A stretch of 64,000 nucleotides of DNA from Candidatus Cohnella colombiensis (GCA_029203125.1 CP119317.1:434001-498000), one strand, 5' to 3'; positions 25,520-34,998 are shown, counted from the first letter of the stretch. Numbers and translations are program-made. The notes: generated by a model not told the origin, from the sequence alone.

Positions 25520-25903
25520 ATGAAAAAATGGTTGGGTATAAGCAGTTTAATGTTAGCATTGGCGTTAGTAGCATCAGGGTGTGGAGGTAGCGGAGATAAG
25601 AAGGAAAGTGCTTCTTCACCAGCTGTATCGGACGAAGCAGGTGCTAATGCAATTACGCTCGAAGCTAAAAACTTTGAATTTAACACTAAAGAAATTAAGG
25701 TAAAGAAGGGTGACAAAGTAAGCATTACTTTGAAGAATACCCAAGGGAATCACGCGGTACACATCGAAGGTTATGACAAAACAATTAAAGCGAACGCAAC
25801 CGTTACTTTCGTAGCCGACAAAGCGGGAGAATTCAACTTCATCTGTTCCATCTACTGTGGTAAAGGTCATGACGACATGGTCGGTAAGCTGATTGTAGAA
25901 TAA
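25520..25903 (+). CDS. CuA-type cupredoxin lipoprotein
   Basis: 127 aa. A signal peptide ends in VASGC (lipobox), then a Ser/Gly linker, then a cupredoxin domain (residues ~45-127). The ending CSIYCGKGHDDM has the CuA pattern C-x3-C-x3-H-x2-M, with an upstream His in GNHAVHIEG; this is the dinuclear copper site of cytochrome oxidase subunit II and nitrous oxide reductase. It stands alone, not fused to an oxidase. It may carry electrons or copper to the ba3 oxidase or to a reductase outside the window. The Fnr box upstream indicates expression at low oxygen. Confidence 0.82.
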   Translation: MKKWLGISSLMLALALVASGCGGSGDKKESASSPAVSDEAGANAITLEAKNFEFNTKEIKVKKGDKVSITLKNTQGNHAVHIEGYDKTIKANATVTFVADKAGEFNFICSIYCGKGHDDMVGKLIVE

Positions 25904-25923
25904 TATAGGCAACAGGAATACGA

Positions 25924-25960
25924 AACCCCCGCTCAACGATTTGTTGGGTGGGGGTTATTT
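25924..25960. terminator. Bidirectional terminator, overlapping the ypdA stop codon
   Basis: AACCCCCGCTCAAC-GATTT-GTTGGGTGGGGGTT followed by ATTTG. The ypdA stop lies inside the stem. Confidence 0.75.
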
Positions 25961-26961
25961 GCATTGATGTGAGCAGCTATCAATTTACCGTGATGACGAC
26001 CGCTTTCGATGAAGATTTCGTTTGCTTCACGACCTGCGGCAATGACACCTGCGATATATAGGCCAGAGACGTTCGTCTCCATCGTCTCGGGATCGAAGGT
26101 CGGCACAGTGGATTCGGGATCGACGATGGCTCCTGCTTCGGTGAGCATCGTTCGCTCTGGACGGAAGCCGGTCAATGCCAGCACAAAGTCGTTGTCAACT
26201 GTGTAAGATTCACTTCCAGAATGTGTAGGTTCAACCGTCACAGTCTGCTCAGCAATTTGCACAACCCTCGCTCCGAATATCATTCGAATCCGCCCCTTGT
26301 TAACCATACCCTCGAACAGTGGACGAACCCAAGGTTTGATACTCGGTGAGTACGTTTCCCCGCGATAGACGATCGTGATCTCCGCTCCTACTCGCAACAA
26401 CTCCATTGCCGCATCAACAGCGGAATTATTACCTCCGATAATCGTTACTTTCATTCCCGTATACGGATGAGCCTCCGTGAAGAAGTGACTCACCTTAGGT
26501 AGCTGTTCACCTGGAATGCCGAGCATATTCGGATGATCGAAGTAGCCAGTAGACACGACAACGAAACGCGCGGCATACTCGCGAACAGCTCCGAAGCGGT
26601 CTTTCGTCTCTACTCTGAATAAACCATCTTCGTCTCGAGACAGCTTTACAGCTTCTTCATACGAACGAATACGTAACTCACGTCGCAATGCGACATCGCG
26701 ATAATATTGCAGTGCCTCGCGACGATTCGGCTTTTCATTCACAGAGGTAAACGGAACGTCACCGATCTCTAATACTTCAGCTGTGCTGAAAAATTGCATA
26801 TAGGTTGGATATTGATAAATGGAATGAACGATCGCATGTTTTTCAATCAATAGTGGCTCTATACCGATGCTCTGAAGCTCCAATGCTGCGGATAATCCGC
26901 ATGGACCGGCACCAATGATGATTACATTTTCCACAGAGGTTTGTACCGTAATTTCACTCAT
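25933..26961 (-). CDS. ypdA: YpdA-family flavoprotein (putative bacillithiol disulfide reductase)
   Basis: About 342 aa. FAD-binding motif VIIIGAGPCGLSAALELQ at the N-terminus, an NAD(P)H-binding motif VTIIGGNNSAVDAAMELLR in the middle, and the C-terminal FAD-domain motif NVSGLYIAGVIAAG. No CxxC redox pair is seen, as expected for YpdA rather than thioredoxin reductase. YpdA reduces bacillithiol disulfide with NADPH. The start ATG 26961 follows AGGAGAAAG; the longer frame up to 27078 has no ribosome binding site and would cover the Fnr box of the divergent operon. Confidence 0.85.
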   Translation of the reverse strand: MSEITVQTSVENVIIIGAGPCGLSAALELQSIGIEPLLIEKHAIVHSIYQYPTYMQFFSTAEVLEIGDVPFTSVNEKPNRREALQYYRDVALRRELRIRSYEEAVKLSRDEDGLFRVETKDRFGAVREYAARFVVVSTGYFDHPNMLGIPGEQLPKVSHFFTEAHPYTGMKVTIIGGNNSAVDAAMELLRVGAEITIVYRGETYSPSIKPWVRPLFEGMVNKGRIRMIFGARVVQIAEQTVTVEPTHSGSESYTVDNDFVLALTGFRPERTMLTEAGAIVDPESTVPTFDPETMETNVSGLYIAGVIAAGREANEIFIESGRHHGKLIAAHINANNPHPTNR

Positions 26962-27038
26962 CTTCTTTCTCCTAGCGCTTAATATGTATCGTTCTATATT
27001 ATCACAAATTCGGGTGTTCATGATTTCGACACGGATAT

Positions 27039-27081
27039 TGTGATAAAATTCACATTCGCATTCTCCGACATGTTGCATAAT
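27039..27081 (+). promoter_or_regulatory. Fnr-dependent promoter of the DoxX-hemerythrin-adhE-pflBA operon
   Basis: TGTGATAAAATTCACA (27039-27054), a perfect TGTGA-N6-TCACA. CATAAT at 27076-27081 lies 30 bases after the box centre, so class II activation is expected. It can also affect the divergent ypdA. Confidence 0.85.
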
Positions 27082-27137
27082 GAAGGTGTACCAAATAATT
27101 AAACAAAACTAACCAATAGATAAGGGAGATGGCGATT

Positions 27138-27647
27138 ATGTTAGCGAAATTCGTGAGAGAGAACAAATGGGTAGCAGTAGTCTTGACAGTATTGAGGGTT
27201 TACATCGGGTGGGAATGGCTCCATCACGGTTGGGATAAGCTGAAAGGCGGCTTCGACGCTACAGGCTATCTGACCAATGCAGTAAATAACCCGGTACTCG
27301 ACAAAGCAACTGGTGAACAGATTTATCCAACGTATACAGCATTCATTGAACATTTTGCTCTGCCAAACGCTAAGCTATTTAACTTCGTAATCCCGCTTGG
27401 TGAATTTCTAGTCGGTCTTGGACTTATTCTTGGAGGCTTAACAGTGGTAGCTGCTCTTGGCGGATTGCTCATGAACTTCATGTTCTTATTCGCAGGAACG
27501 ATCTCGACTAACCCATGGTTCGTATTGTTCGGCTTCATCTTCGTATACGCAGGATACAACACAGGACGCTTTGGCTTAGACTACTACCTGCTTCCACTTA
27601 TTCGCAAAGGTTGGAAAAAAGTAGTCAAACGTGAAGCAGCCGCCTAA
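27138..27647 (+). CDS. DoxX-family membrane protein
   Basis: About 169 aa with four hydrophobic helices; VLRVYIGWEWLHHGWDKLKGG and FVIPLGEFLVGLGLILGGLT are typical DoxX/TQO-small-subunit-like blocks. DoxX proteins are found with thiosulfate:quinone oxidoreductases and in oxidative-stress membrane complexes; the activity here is unknown. ATG 27138 is nine bases from AAGGGAG; the ATG at 27129 overlaps it. First gene of the Fnr-controlled fermentation operon. Confidence 0.8.
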   Translation: MLAKFVRENKWVAVVLTVLRVYIGWEWLHHGWDKLKGGFDATGYLTNAVNNPVLDKATGEQIYPTYTAFIEHFALPNAKLFNFVIPLGEFLVGLGLILGGLTVVAALGGLLMNFMFLFAGTISTNPWFVLFGFIFVYAGYNTGRFGLDYYLLPLIRKGWKKVVKREAAA

Positions 27648-27670
27648 CGTATAGCAAGGAGGGTTGAACA

Positions 27671-28171
27671 ATGAAAGCAAACAGTGCTCCGCCCTTACTA
27701 GAGCTCTATAACGGGTATGATCGATGGAAGGATGAATACCTATCATTAAGAATAAGACATCGAGAGCTTTGCCGCTTACTCAAGTGGAATCCTAACAACT
27801 TCGATTACCCAGACTGGGATGGCTTTCATAGCTCGATTCAACAGAGGTTTCTAGATTTCTTTCGAGATTGGGAACAGCATCAACAGCAGGAGCAACGCTT
27901 CATCTACCCTATTGCGAAATCGAGCACCGGTGGCACTTCGCTACCGGTCTCGGTGTTGGAGCAGGAGAGTGGATTAACACAGCAATTTTATGAAGCATAT
28001 AAGGAGAAGGCGGGACTTTTAGAATCTAATTCTAACTTGCTTGCCGAAGAAGCCTTAATCTCGATGTTACAGGTGTTACTGTTGCTTTCAGAGCATTTTC
28101 GAGTGGAGGATGAGTTCGTCATTCCTATCATTGAAACGCTGCTGGAGCAATTAGAATATAATTCACTTTAG
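27671..28171 (+). CDS. Hemerythrin-like (HHE) domain protein
   Basis: 166 aa. A helical bundle with metal-ligand-like positions: IRHREL, WEQHQQQEQRFIYP (H-x3-E) and SEHFRVEDEFVIP (H-x3-ED then an I-P ending), which is the HHE pattern for a di-iron oxygen- or NO-binding centre. It lies between the DoxX gene and adhE in an Fnr-controlled operon. A role in oxygen or NO scavenging to protect the glycyl-radical enzyme PflB, or in iron repair, is plausible but not shown. Confidence 0.72.
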   Translation: MKANSAPPLLELYNGYDRWKDEYLSLRIRHRELCRLLKWNPNNFDYPDWDGFHSSIQQRFLDFFRDWEQHQQQEQRFIYPIAKSSTGGTSLPVSVLEQESGLTQQFYEAYKEKAGLLESNSNLLAEEALISMLQVLLLLSEHFRVEDEFVIPIIETLLEQLEYNSL

Positions 28172-28202
28172 CTTTTACTTACGTTGGAGGAGGAGAAGGA
28201 AC

Positions 28203-30821
28203 ATGGCTACCAAAGAGAGAGTTCAACCGGAAGTCAACACCGCTCAGCAGGAAATTAACCGACTAACAGAGAGAGCGAAGAAAGCACAACAAGCTTACAT
28301 GGCACTAGATCAAGCGCAGGTCGATGAAATTATTCAACAGATGGCGCTTGCCGGACTCGATCAGCACATGGTGTTAGCGAAATTAGCATTTGAGGAAACA
28401 GGACGTGGTGTGTATGAAGATAAAATCACGAAAAACCTGTTTGCAACAGAGTACATTTATCACAACATCAAGGGACATAAGACAGTAGGTGTCATTGAAG
28501 AAAATGCATACGAAAGCTATCAATTGGTTGCAGAACCAGTCGGTATTATAGCAGGGATTACTCCGGTAACGAACCCGACATCTACGACGATGTTTAAATC
28601 ACTCATTTCTGCGAAGACGCGCAATCCGATCATCTTTGCGTTTCACCCATCCGCGCAGAAGAGTAGCGTGGCAGCTGCGAAGACATTATTAGATGCAGCA
28701 GTAAAATTTGGTGCACCAGAGCATGCGATCCAATGGATCGAAAATCCATCAGTAGAAGCTACACAGTTGCTCATGAATCACCCGGATGTTGCACTTGTAC
28801 TCGCTACTGGAGGTTCCGCAATGGTTAAAGCTGCTTACAGTACGGGTAAGCCAGCGCTCGGCGTTGGTCCAGGTAACGTTCCATGCTTCATCGAGCGAAG
28901 TGCAGATTTGGCCCAAGCGGTGACGGACCTCATCCTATCTAAGTCGTTCGACAATGGTATGATTTGTGCTTCTGAGCAGGCGGTTATCCTTGACGAACCG
29001 ATCTATGAAGCGGCGAAGAAACGAATGGCGGATAACGGCTGCTACTTCTTGAATAAGGAAGAGACTGAAGCGGTTTCGAAGCTTGTAATCAATCCTGAAA
29101 AATGTGCCGTCAATGCCGTGATCGTCGGTCAGCCTGCAGTGAAAATTGCCGAGATGGCAGGTCTAGTCGTTCCAGCTACAACGAAGATTCTTGTCGCAGA
29201 ACTGCAAGGTGTTGGTGAAGCGTATCCGCTATCTGCGGAGAAGCTCAGCCCTGTGCTTGCATGCTATAAAGTTAAAAATGCAGAGCAAGGAATTGAGCGA
29301 GCAGCGCAAGTCGTCGCATTTGGTGGAATGGGGCACTCCTCGGTCATCCACTCGACGAACCAAGATGTGATCGCAGCATTTTCCAAACGACTACAAACGG
29401 GTCGGATTATCGTAAACGCACCATCCACACATGGAGCAATTGGAGACCTTTACAATACGAACCTTCCATCGTTGACACTTGGCTGCGGCTCATACGGAAG
29501 CAACTCGACAACTTCGAACGTATCGGCTGTAAACTTGATTAACGTGAAGCGGGTAGCTCATCGCACTGTCAACATGCAATGGTTCAAAGTACCGCCGAAA
29601 ATTTACTTCGAAAAAGGCTCGACGCAATATTTGGAGAAGATGCCGGACATTACAAGAATTATGATCGTCACAGATGCTGCGATGGTATCGCTCGGATATG
29701 TAGAGAAGGTAGAGCATTACTTGCGCAAGCGTAAAACACCTGTTCATGTGGAAGTTTTCTCCGACGTTGAGCCAGATCCATCTGTAGATACGGTAGAGCG
29801 CGGAACTCGAATGATGGCGCAATTTAAGCCAGACTGTATCATTGCTCTTGGCGGTGGATCACCGATGGATGCTGCAAAAGCGATGTGGCTGTTCTATGAA
29901 TATCCAGATACAAGCTTCGATTCGCTTAAGATGAAGTTCTTGGACATTCGTAAACGGATTTACAAATATCCGCGACTCGGTCGTAAAGCGAAGTTCGTTG
30001 CAATACCAACGACTTCGGGTACAGGCTCGGAAGTAACCTCGTTCGCAGTTATTACGGATAAGACCAAGGGGAATACGAAGTATCCTCTGGCTGATTACGA
30101 ATTAACACCGGACGTAGCAATCATCGACCCAGAATATGTGTATAGCTTGCCAAAAACTGCAGTTGCGGATACAGGGATGGACGTTCTGACTCACGCAATT
30201 GAAGCCTATGTGTCAGTTATGGCGAACGATTATACAGACGGATTGGCGATGAAGGCGATCAAACTGGTGTTCGATAATTTGGAGAAATCTTTCTTAACGG
30301 CTGATCCTTATGCAAGAGAGAAGATGCATAATGCATCGACGATCGCAGGGATGGCATTTGCGAACGCCTTCCTTGGCATCAATCACAGCTTGGCGCATAA
30401 ATGGGGCGGACAATATCATACGGCACACGGACGGACGAATGCGATATTAATGCCTCACGTCATTCGGTATAATGCGAGTAAGCCTTCGAAATTCGCATCG
30501 TTTCCGAAATATGGACACTTCGTCGCAGACGAACGCTATGCTGAAATTGCGAGAATGTTAGGCTTGCAAGCTCGGACAACAGAGGAAGGCGTGAATAGCC
30601 TTATTACAGCGATTCGTCGGATGAACGCTGCGCTAGGCATTCCGGAGTCGTTCCAAGCTATCGGATTTGATGCAGAAGACTTTGAAAGCAAGGTAGATTA
30701 TCTCGCTGATCGCGCCTTCGAGGATCAATGTACAACAGCGAATCCACGCATGCCACTTGTTACAGAGCTTGCAGATGTATACCGTAACGCATTCTATGGC
30801 AAGTTTGAGAAATTCGAATAA
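28203..30821 (+). CDS. adhE: Bifunctional acetaldehyde-CoA/alcohol dehydrogenase
   Basis: 872 aa, normal AdhE length. The N-terminal aldehyde dehydrogenase half has the catalytic Cys255 in NGMICASEQAVI and VGPGNVPCFIE. The C-terminal iron alcohol dehydrogenase half (from ~460) has ALGGGSPMDAAKAMW, IPTTSGTGSEVTSFAV and metal-ligand blocks DVLTHAIEAYVS, INHSLAHKWGGQYHTAHGRTNA. It turns acetyl-CoA into ethanol with two NADH and forms spirosomes in the cytoplasm. It is followed by pflB (14 bases), so acetyl-CoA from pyruvate formate-lyase is passed on for redox balance in anaerobiosis. Controlled from the Fnr box at 27039. Confidence 0.96.
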   Translation: MATKERVQPEVNTAQQEINRLTERAKKAQQAYMALDQAQVDEIIQQMALAGLDQHMVLAKLAFEETGRGVYEDKITKNLFATEYIYHNIKGHKTVGVIEENAYESYQLVAEPVGIIAGITPVTNPTSTTMFKSLISAKTRNPIIFAFHPSAQKSSVAAAKTLLDAAVKFGAPEHAIQWIENPSVEATQLLMNHPDVALVLATGGSAMVKAAYSTGKPALGVGPGNVPCFIERSADLAQAVTDLILSKSFDNGMICASEQAVILDEPIYEAAKKRMADNGCYFLNKEETEAVSKLVINPEKCAVNAVIVGQPAVKIAEMAGLVVPATTKILVAELQGVGEAYPLSAEKLSPVLACYKVKNAEQGIERAAQVVAFGGMGHSSVIHSTNQDVIAAFSKRLQTGRIIVNAPSTHGAIGDLYNTNLPSLTLGCGSYGSNSTTSNVSAVNLINVKRVAHRTVNMQWFKVPPKIYFEKGSTQYLEKMPDITRIMIVTDAAMVSLGYVEKVEHYLRKRKTPVHVEVFSDVEPDPSVDTVERGTRMMAQFKPDCIIALGGGSPMDAAKAMWLFYEYPDTSFDSLKMKFLDIRKRIYKYPRLGRKAKFVAIPTTSGTGSEVTSFAVITDKTKGNTKYPLADYELTPDVAIIDPEYVYSLPKTAVADTGMDVLTHAIEAYVSVMANDYTDGLAMKAIKLVFDNLEKSFLTADPYAREKMHNASTIAGMAFANAFLGINHSLAHKWGGQYHTAHGRTNAILMPHVIRYNASKPSKFASFPKYGHFVADERYAEIARMLGLQARTTEEGVNSLITAIRRMNAALGIPESFQAIGFDAEDFESKVDYLADRAFEDQCTTANPRMPLVTELADVYRNAFYGKFEKFE

Positions 30822-30835
30822 GGGAGTGACAGGCA

Positions 30836-33106
30836 ATGGGAGCCGTGTCTTCAGAGAATGTACAATCGCAGCAACGACTAGACGGCTGGCGGAGTTTTAT
30901 AGGCGGTAATTGGCAGCAAGCGATTGATGTGAATGATTTTATCGGATTGAACTTGCATCCGTATGAGGGTGGCGATCAGTTTCTCGCCGCTCCTACGGAA
31001 GCAACGCTATCCCTGTGGGATTCTGTACTGGAGCTCATGAAGCAGGAGCGGGCAAACGGCGGTGTGCTTGATGTCGATGTGAATACAGTCTCATCCATTG
31101 CGTCTCATGGGCCAGGATATATTAATCGCAATTTCGAGAAAATCGTTGGGGTACAAACGGATGCGCCATTAAAGCGCTCCGTGCAACCCTATGGTGGCAT
31201 TCGGATGGTCATCGATGCGTGTAAAGCATATGGCTTTGAATTGCCAGAAGAAATCGCTCGCACATTCACTGAGTTCCGCAAGACGCATAATCAAGGTGTC
31301 TTCGATGCTTATACCGATGAGATGAAGCTCGTCCGTAAGGCAGGTACAATTACGGGGTTGCCCGATGCGTATGGTCGTGGACGGATTATCGGTGACTACC
31401 GCCGGGTTGCGCTATACGGCATCAACCGTTTAATTAAAGCGAAGCAAGCGGAAAAGCAAGAGATCGGCAATGATGTGATGAGCGAAGAAGTCATTCGTGC
31501 ACGTGAGGAGCTGTCTGAACAGCTTCGCAGCTTAGAGGAATTGCGTAAGATGGCAGCGAGTTACGGCTATGACATCTCCGAGCCAGCAACAAACGCTGTT
31601 GAGGCCGTACAGTGGGTTTACTTCGCTTACTTAGCTGCGATCAAGGAGCAGAACGGTGCAGCGATGAGTCTCGGACGCGTATCTAGCTTCTTGGATATTT
31701 ACATCACACGCGATATGGGCGAAGGTCGCTTAACTGAACAAGAAGCGCAAGAGCTGATCGATCAATTCGTCATGAAGCTTCGTCTCGTTCGCTTTTTACG
31801 GACACCAGATTATAATGAATTGTTCAGCGGTGACCCTACTTGGGTAACAGAATCTATTGGGGGTATGGGACTCGACGGTAAAACGCGGGTAACGCGCAGC
31901 TCCTTCCGGTTTCTGCATACGTTGTACAATCTAGGCCCTGCACCAGAGCCGAACTTGACTGTGTTGTGGTCTGAGCAGCTTCCTGATGGATTCAAGGATT
32001 ACTGTGCGAAGGTGTCCATTGATACGAGCTCGATTCAATACGAGAATGATGATCTGATGCGTCCGATGTTCGGTGACGATTATGGAATTGCTTGCTGTGT
32101 GTCCGCTATGCGGATCGGGAAGCAAATGCAGTTTTTCGGAGCAAGAGCTAACTTGGCTAAAACATTACTGTATGCGATAAATGGTGGTGTCGATGAGAAG
32201 CTAGGTATCCAAGTCGGTCCGAAGGCAGATCCAATCACGTCTGATGTACTCGATTATGATGAAGTCATCGCTCGCTTTGATGTGATGATGGAGTGGCTAG
32301 CAAAAGTATATATGAATACGCTCAACGTCATTCACTTTATGCACGATAAGTACAGCTATGAGCGAATTGAGATGGCGTTACATGATCGTGATATCGTACG
32401 CACAATGGCTTGCGGAATTGCGGGATTGTCGGTTGTGGCAGACTCCTTGAGTGCAATCAAGCATGCGAAAGTTCGCCCGATCCGTAACGAGCAAGGTATT
32501 GCAGTAGATTTCGAGATTGATGGCGAATATCCGCAGTATGGTAACAACGATTCACGTGTTGATGATATTGCTGTGAAACTCGTAGAAACGTTCATGAGCA
32601 AGCTACGCAAGCACCCAACTTATCGCAACGCCATTCCGACGATGTCTGTATTGACGATTACGTCTAATGTCGTATATGGTAAGAAGACGGGTAGCACGCC
32701 AGATGGACGTAAAGCAGGGCAACCGTTCGCACCAGGTGCAAACCCAATGAGTGGTCGTGATCACAAGGGTGCGCTAGCTTCACTTAGCTCAGTTGCTAAG
32801 CTTCCATATAACTGTAGTGAGGATGGAATCTCTAACACATTCTCTATTATTCCGAAAGCACTCGGACGTGAAGGCGATACGCGCGTCAGCAACCTTGTTG
32901 CAATGCTAGATGGATACGCAGCAAATGGTGGGCATCATCTAAACATTAACGTATTCAATCGTGATCAGCTCCTTGATGCGATGGAGCATCCAGAAAATTA
33001 TCCACAGCTTACCATTCGGGTATCTGGATATGCTGTTAACTTTATAAAGCTGACGCGTGAGCAGCAGCTTGACGTTGTAAGCCGGACCTTTCACGGTTCG
33101 GTGTAA
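30836..33106 (+). CDS. pflB: Formate acetyltransferase (pyruvate formate-lyase)
   Basis: 756 aa. The catalytic pair Cys420-Cys421 is in GIACCVSAMR and the glycyl-radical site is Gly731 in RVSGYAVNF near the C-terminus. The enzyme splits pyruvate with CoA into acetyl-CoA and formate without oxygen. The gene lies between adhE and pflA, the common arrangement in facultative anaerobic Firmicutes. ATG 30836 after GGGAG. Oxygen would cleave the protein at Gly731, consistent with Fnr-type control. Confidence 0.96.
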   Translation: MGAVSSENVQSQQRLDGWRSFIGGNWQQAIDVNDFIGLNLHPYEGGDQFLAAPTEATLSLWDSVLELMKQERANGGVLDVDVNTVSSIASHGPGYINRNFEKIVGVQTDAPLKRSVQPYGGIRMVIDACKAYGFELPEEIARTFTEFRKTHNQGVFDAYTDEMKLVRKAGTITGLPDAYGRGRIIGDYRRVALYGINRLIKAKQAEKQEIGNDVMSEEVIRAREELSEQLRSLEELRKMAASYGYDISEPATNAVEAVQWVYFAYLAAIKEQNGAAMSLGRVSSFLDIYITRDMGEGRLTEQEAQELIDQFVMKLRLVRFLRTPDYNELFSGDPTWVTESIGGMGLDGKTRVTRSSFRFLHTLYNLGPAPEPNLTVLWSEQLPDGFKDYCAKVSIDTSSIQYENDDLMRPMFGDDYGIACCVSAMRIGKQMQFFGARANLAKTLLYAINGGVDEKLGIQVGPKADPITSDVLDYDEVIARFDVMMEWLAKVYMNTLNVIHFMHDKYSYERIEMALHDRDIVRTMACGIAGLSVVADSLSAIKHAKVRPIRNEQGIAVDFEIDGEYPQYGNNDSRVDDIAVKLVETFMSKLRKHPTYRNAIPTMSVLTITSNVVYGKKTGSTPDGRKAGQPFAPGANPMSGRDHKGALASLSSVAKLPYNCSEDGISNTFSIIPKALGREGDTRVSNLVAMLDGYAANGGHHLNINVFNRDQLLDAMEHPENYPQLTIRVSGYAVNFIKLTREQQLDVVSRTFHGSV

Positions 33107-33126
33107 GGGGGAAGGAGAGGAGTCCT

Positions 33127-33870
33127 GTGAAAGGGAGAATACACTCACTCGAAACTTTTGGAACGGTAGATGGACCGGGCATTCGCTTCGTACTCTTTAT
33201 GCAAGGATGCGCGCTCCAATGTCGTTACTGTCATAATCCTGACTCATGGGACACAACCGCCGGAACACAGATGTCAGTAGAGGAAGTACTCGCCGAAATT
33301 GAGCCTTACGTTCATTATTACCGCGCATCTGGCGGCGGATTAACGGTCACAGGCGGCGAGCCAACCTTGCAAGCGCCATTCGTTGCGAAGCTGTTCGAGG
33401 AGTGCAAGCGCCGTTTCGGTCTTACAACAGCGCTTGATTCCTCCGGCTTCTGCGATCCGAGCCATGCAGGCGCGCTGATTGATGCTACAGATCTTGTGCT
33501 TTTGGATTTAAAGGTAATGAATCGTGAAGCGCACACAGCGCTAACCAGTCAGCCTAACGATCGGATATTGAAATTTGCACAATGGTTATCGGATCGCGGA
33601 CAGCGGATGTGGATACGCCATGTACTCATTCCAGGCCTAACAGATGATGCTGAGGACTTGCTAGAGATGGGTCGCTTTATCGGATCTTTAAATGGTGTTG
33701 AGAAGATTGAGGTGCTGCCTTACCATCGTATGGGCGTCTACAAGTGGCAGCAGATGGGCAAGGAATACACACTTGATGGCTTCACAGAACCAACCGATAA
33801 AGAGGTTACACGAGCCTACCAACTCATTGAGCAAGGTCGTACTCAGGTAACAGCTAATATTGTTGTTTAA
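33127..33870 (+). CDS. pflA: Pyruvate formate-lyase activating enzyme
   Basis: 247 aa radical SAM protein. The cluster motif GCALQCRYCHNPDSW (C-x3-C-x2-C) binds the [4Fe-4S] cluster, with TVTGGEPTLQ for SAM binding and an IRHVLIPGLTD block. It abstracts hydrogen from Gly731 of PflB. GTG start at 33127 after GGGGGAAGGAGAGG; 20 bases after pflB. Last gene of the operon, closed by a terminator. Confidence 0.95.
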   Translation: MKGRIHSLETFGTVDGPGIRFVLFMQGCALQCRYCHNPDSWDTTAGTQMSVEEVLAEIEPYVHYYRASGGGLTVTGGEPTLQAPFVAKLFEECKRRFGLTTALDSSGFCDPSHAGALIDATDLVLLDLKVMNREAHTALTSQPNDRILKFAQWLSDRGQRMWIRHVLIPGLTDDAEDLLEMGRFIGSLNGVEKIEVLPYHRMGVYKWQQMGKEYTLDGFTEPTDKEVTRAYQLIEQGRTQVTANIVV

Positions 33871-33878
33871 GACAGAGG

Positions 33879-33904
33879 GCCACCCAATCGGGTGGCTTTT
33901 CTTG
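33879..33904 (+). terminator. Terminator of the adhE-pflBA operon
   Basis: GCCACCC-AATC-GGGTGGC followed by TTTTCTTG. Confidence 0.88.
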
Positions 33905-34212
33905 TTGGTCTCGCTTGAGGCAAACTAGTAGTGAAACTAACTAACGTGGCAGTGCACCACTAGGCATTAACACAACTAGCAAAAAGCACATGACTCTGGT
34001 TTTAGTGTAGGTTGAGATGTTTTGTACGATTTATCACACATATAGCGGTCAGATGGCGAGGAAATCATGAATTTTGTACGAAAAGTCGTTTGAATTCGCT
34101 TAATTAGAATCGTATCGTTTTGTTTTATACGAAATTTCACCCAAAGTGGCGAAGCACACCCCGATGAACCTGCACTGCACAGGTGAATTACCCATACATA
34201 TGCAACAAGAAA
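33905..34212. other. Intergenic stretch without a supported gene
   Basis: About 300 bases between the pflA terminator and the fnr terminator. The open frames here lack ribosome binding sites and any family likeness. ATTTATCACACATA at ~34028 resembles half an Fnr box but the other half is poor. I see nothing else. Confidence 0.5.
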
Positions 34213-34264
34213 AACTGCACCTAAGTGCTTCGAACGAACTTGTTCGAAGCACTTAGGTGCAGTT
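34213..34264 (-). terminator. Long hairpin terminator of fnr paralogue 2
   Basis: A perfect 23-bp inverted repeat (arms 34213-34235 and 34242-34264, starting AACTGCACC) with a six-base loop. Read on the minus strand it is followed by TTTTCTTGTTG, so it terminates the fnr transcript that ends at 34282. Confidence 0.8.
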
Positions 34265-34281
34265 ATGGCGTATATGCGCAC

Positions 34282-34998
34282 TCACACTCTACAAATGTCG
34301 GCTGGACAATTTTCGCAGTGGCAAATGTCACGCAAGTACTCGATATCGTGAATGACCAAGAGATGTCGGTCGAGCGTTACGATACCTTTTTCTCGTAGAT
34401 CTGAGAGCATGCGATTGACGCTTTCACGCGTTGCACCAATCATCTCAGCAATCTCGGTGTGACTAATTCGGCGATTGATGACGATCTTACCATCTCGCTC
34501 AATGCCATAGGAATTGACGAAGCGAATGAGCGTCGAACAGAGTGCGGTAGGCTTGCCGAACATGACGAGATCGCGGAATTTGGTTTGTGTAATACGATGC
34601 ATCATGCCCATCCAGCGCATAAATTCGATAGCAAGCTCACCATTCATCGCAAGTACATCTTCTAGCTCCTTCTGCTCAATGACACCGACAATCGTATCCT
34701 CTAGCGCTTCACCAGTGAATGAATGCGTAGAGTGCGTAAAGGGATCGATCTGACCGAATAGATCCCCCTCCATATATTGGCATAGCGTAATCTGCTTACC
34801 GAACGGGGATGATTTCGTCATCTTTACGCGTCCTTTTTTCACATAGAACAGCTTGTCTGCAAGATCGCCCTCAATGAATAACGTCATGCCTACTGCTGAT
34901 CTTTTGTCGTGCATCAACTCACTCAGCCTAATGAAGCTTTCAGTTGAGAAACATGTGGTATTTCGGAGTGTGCTGTCGCCCAGCGGCATATTGATCAT
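34282..34998 (-). CDS. fnr: Fnr-type anaerobic regulator with C-terminal cysteine cluster (paralogue 2)
   Basis: About 238 aa. Crp/Fnr beta-roll, then the winged helix SHTEIAEMIGATRESVNRMLSDL, and the tail CHCENCPADIC, whose C-x2-C-x4-C spacing equals the Fe-S ligands of Bacillus subtilis Fnr. It resembles paralogue 1 at 15301 along its length (ITQTKFRDLVMFGKPTALCSTLIR against ITQSKFRDLLLFGKPGALAS). ATG 34998 follows AGGAGAGG; the TTG at 35004 is too close. An Fnr box with a TATAAT 30 bases away lies upstream, so it is probably autoregulated. It diverges from the ba3 oxidase operon. Confidence 0.9.
   Translation of the reverse strand: MINMPLGDSTLRNTTCFSTESFIRLSELMHDKRSAVGMTLFIEGDLADKLFYVKKGRVKMTKSSPFGKQITLCQYMEGDLFGQIDPFTHSTHSFTGEALEDTIVGVIEQKELEDVLAMNGELAIEFMRWMGMMHRITQTKFRDLVMFGKPTALCSTLIRFVNSYGIERDGKIVINRRISHTEIAEMIGATRESVNRMLSDLREKGIVTLDRHLLVIHDIEYLRDICHCENCPADICRV

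Noticed and set aside
26962..27078. N-terminal extension of YpdA
   Set aside because: No ribosome binding site upstream; it would cover the Fnr box and the divergent promoter, and the family N-terminus begins at the FAD motif shortly after 26961.
33976..34281. Minus-strand 101-codon frame after fnr paralogue 2
   Set aside because: It runs through the fnr terminator hairpin and has no ribosome binding site.
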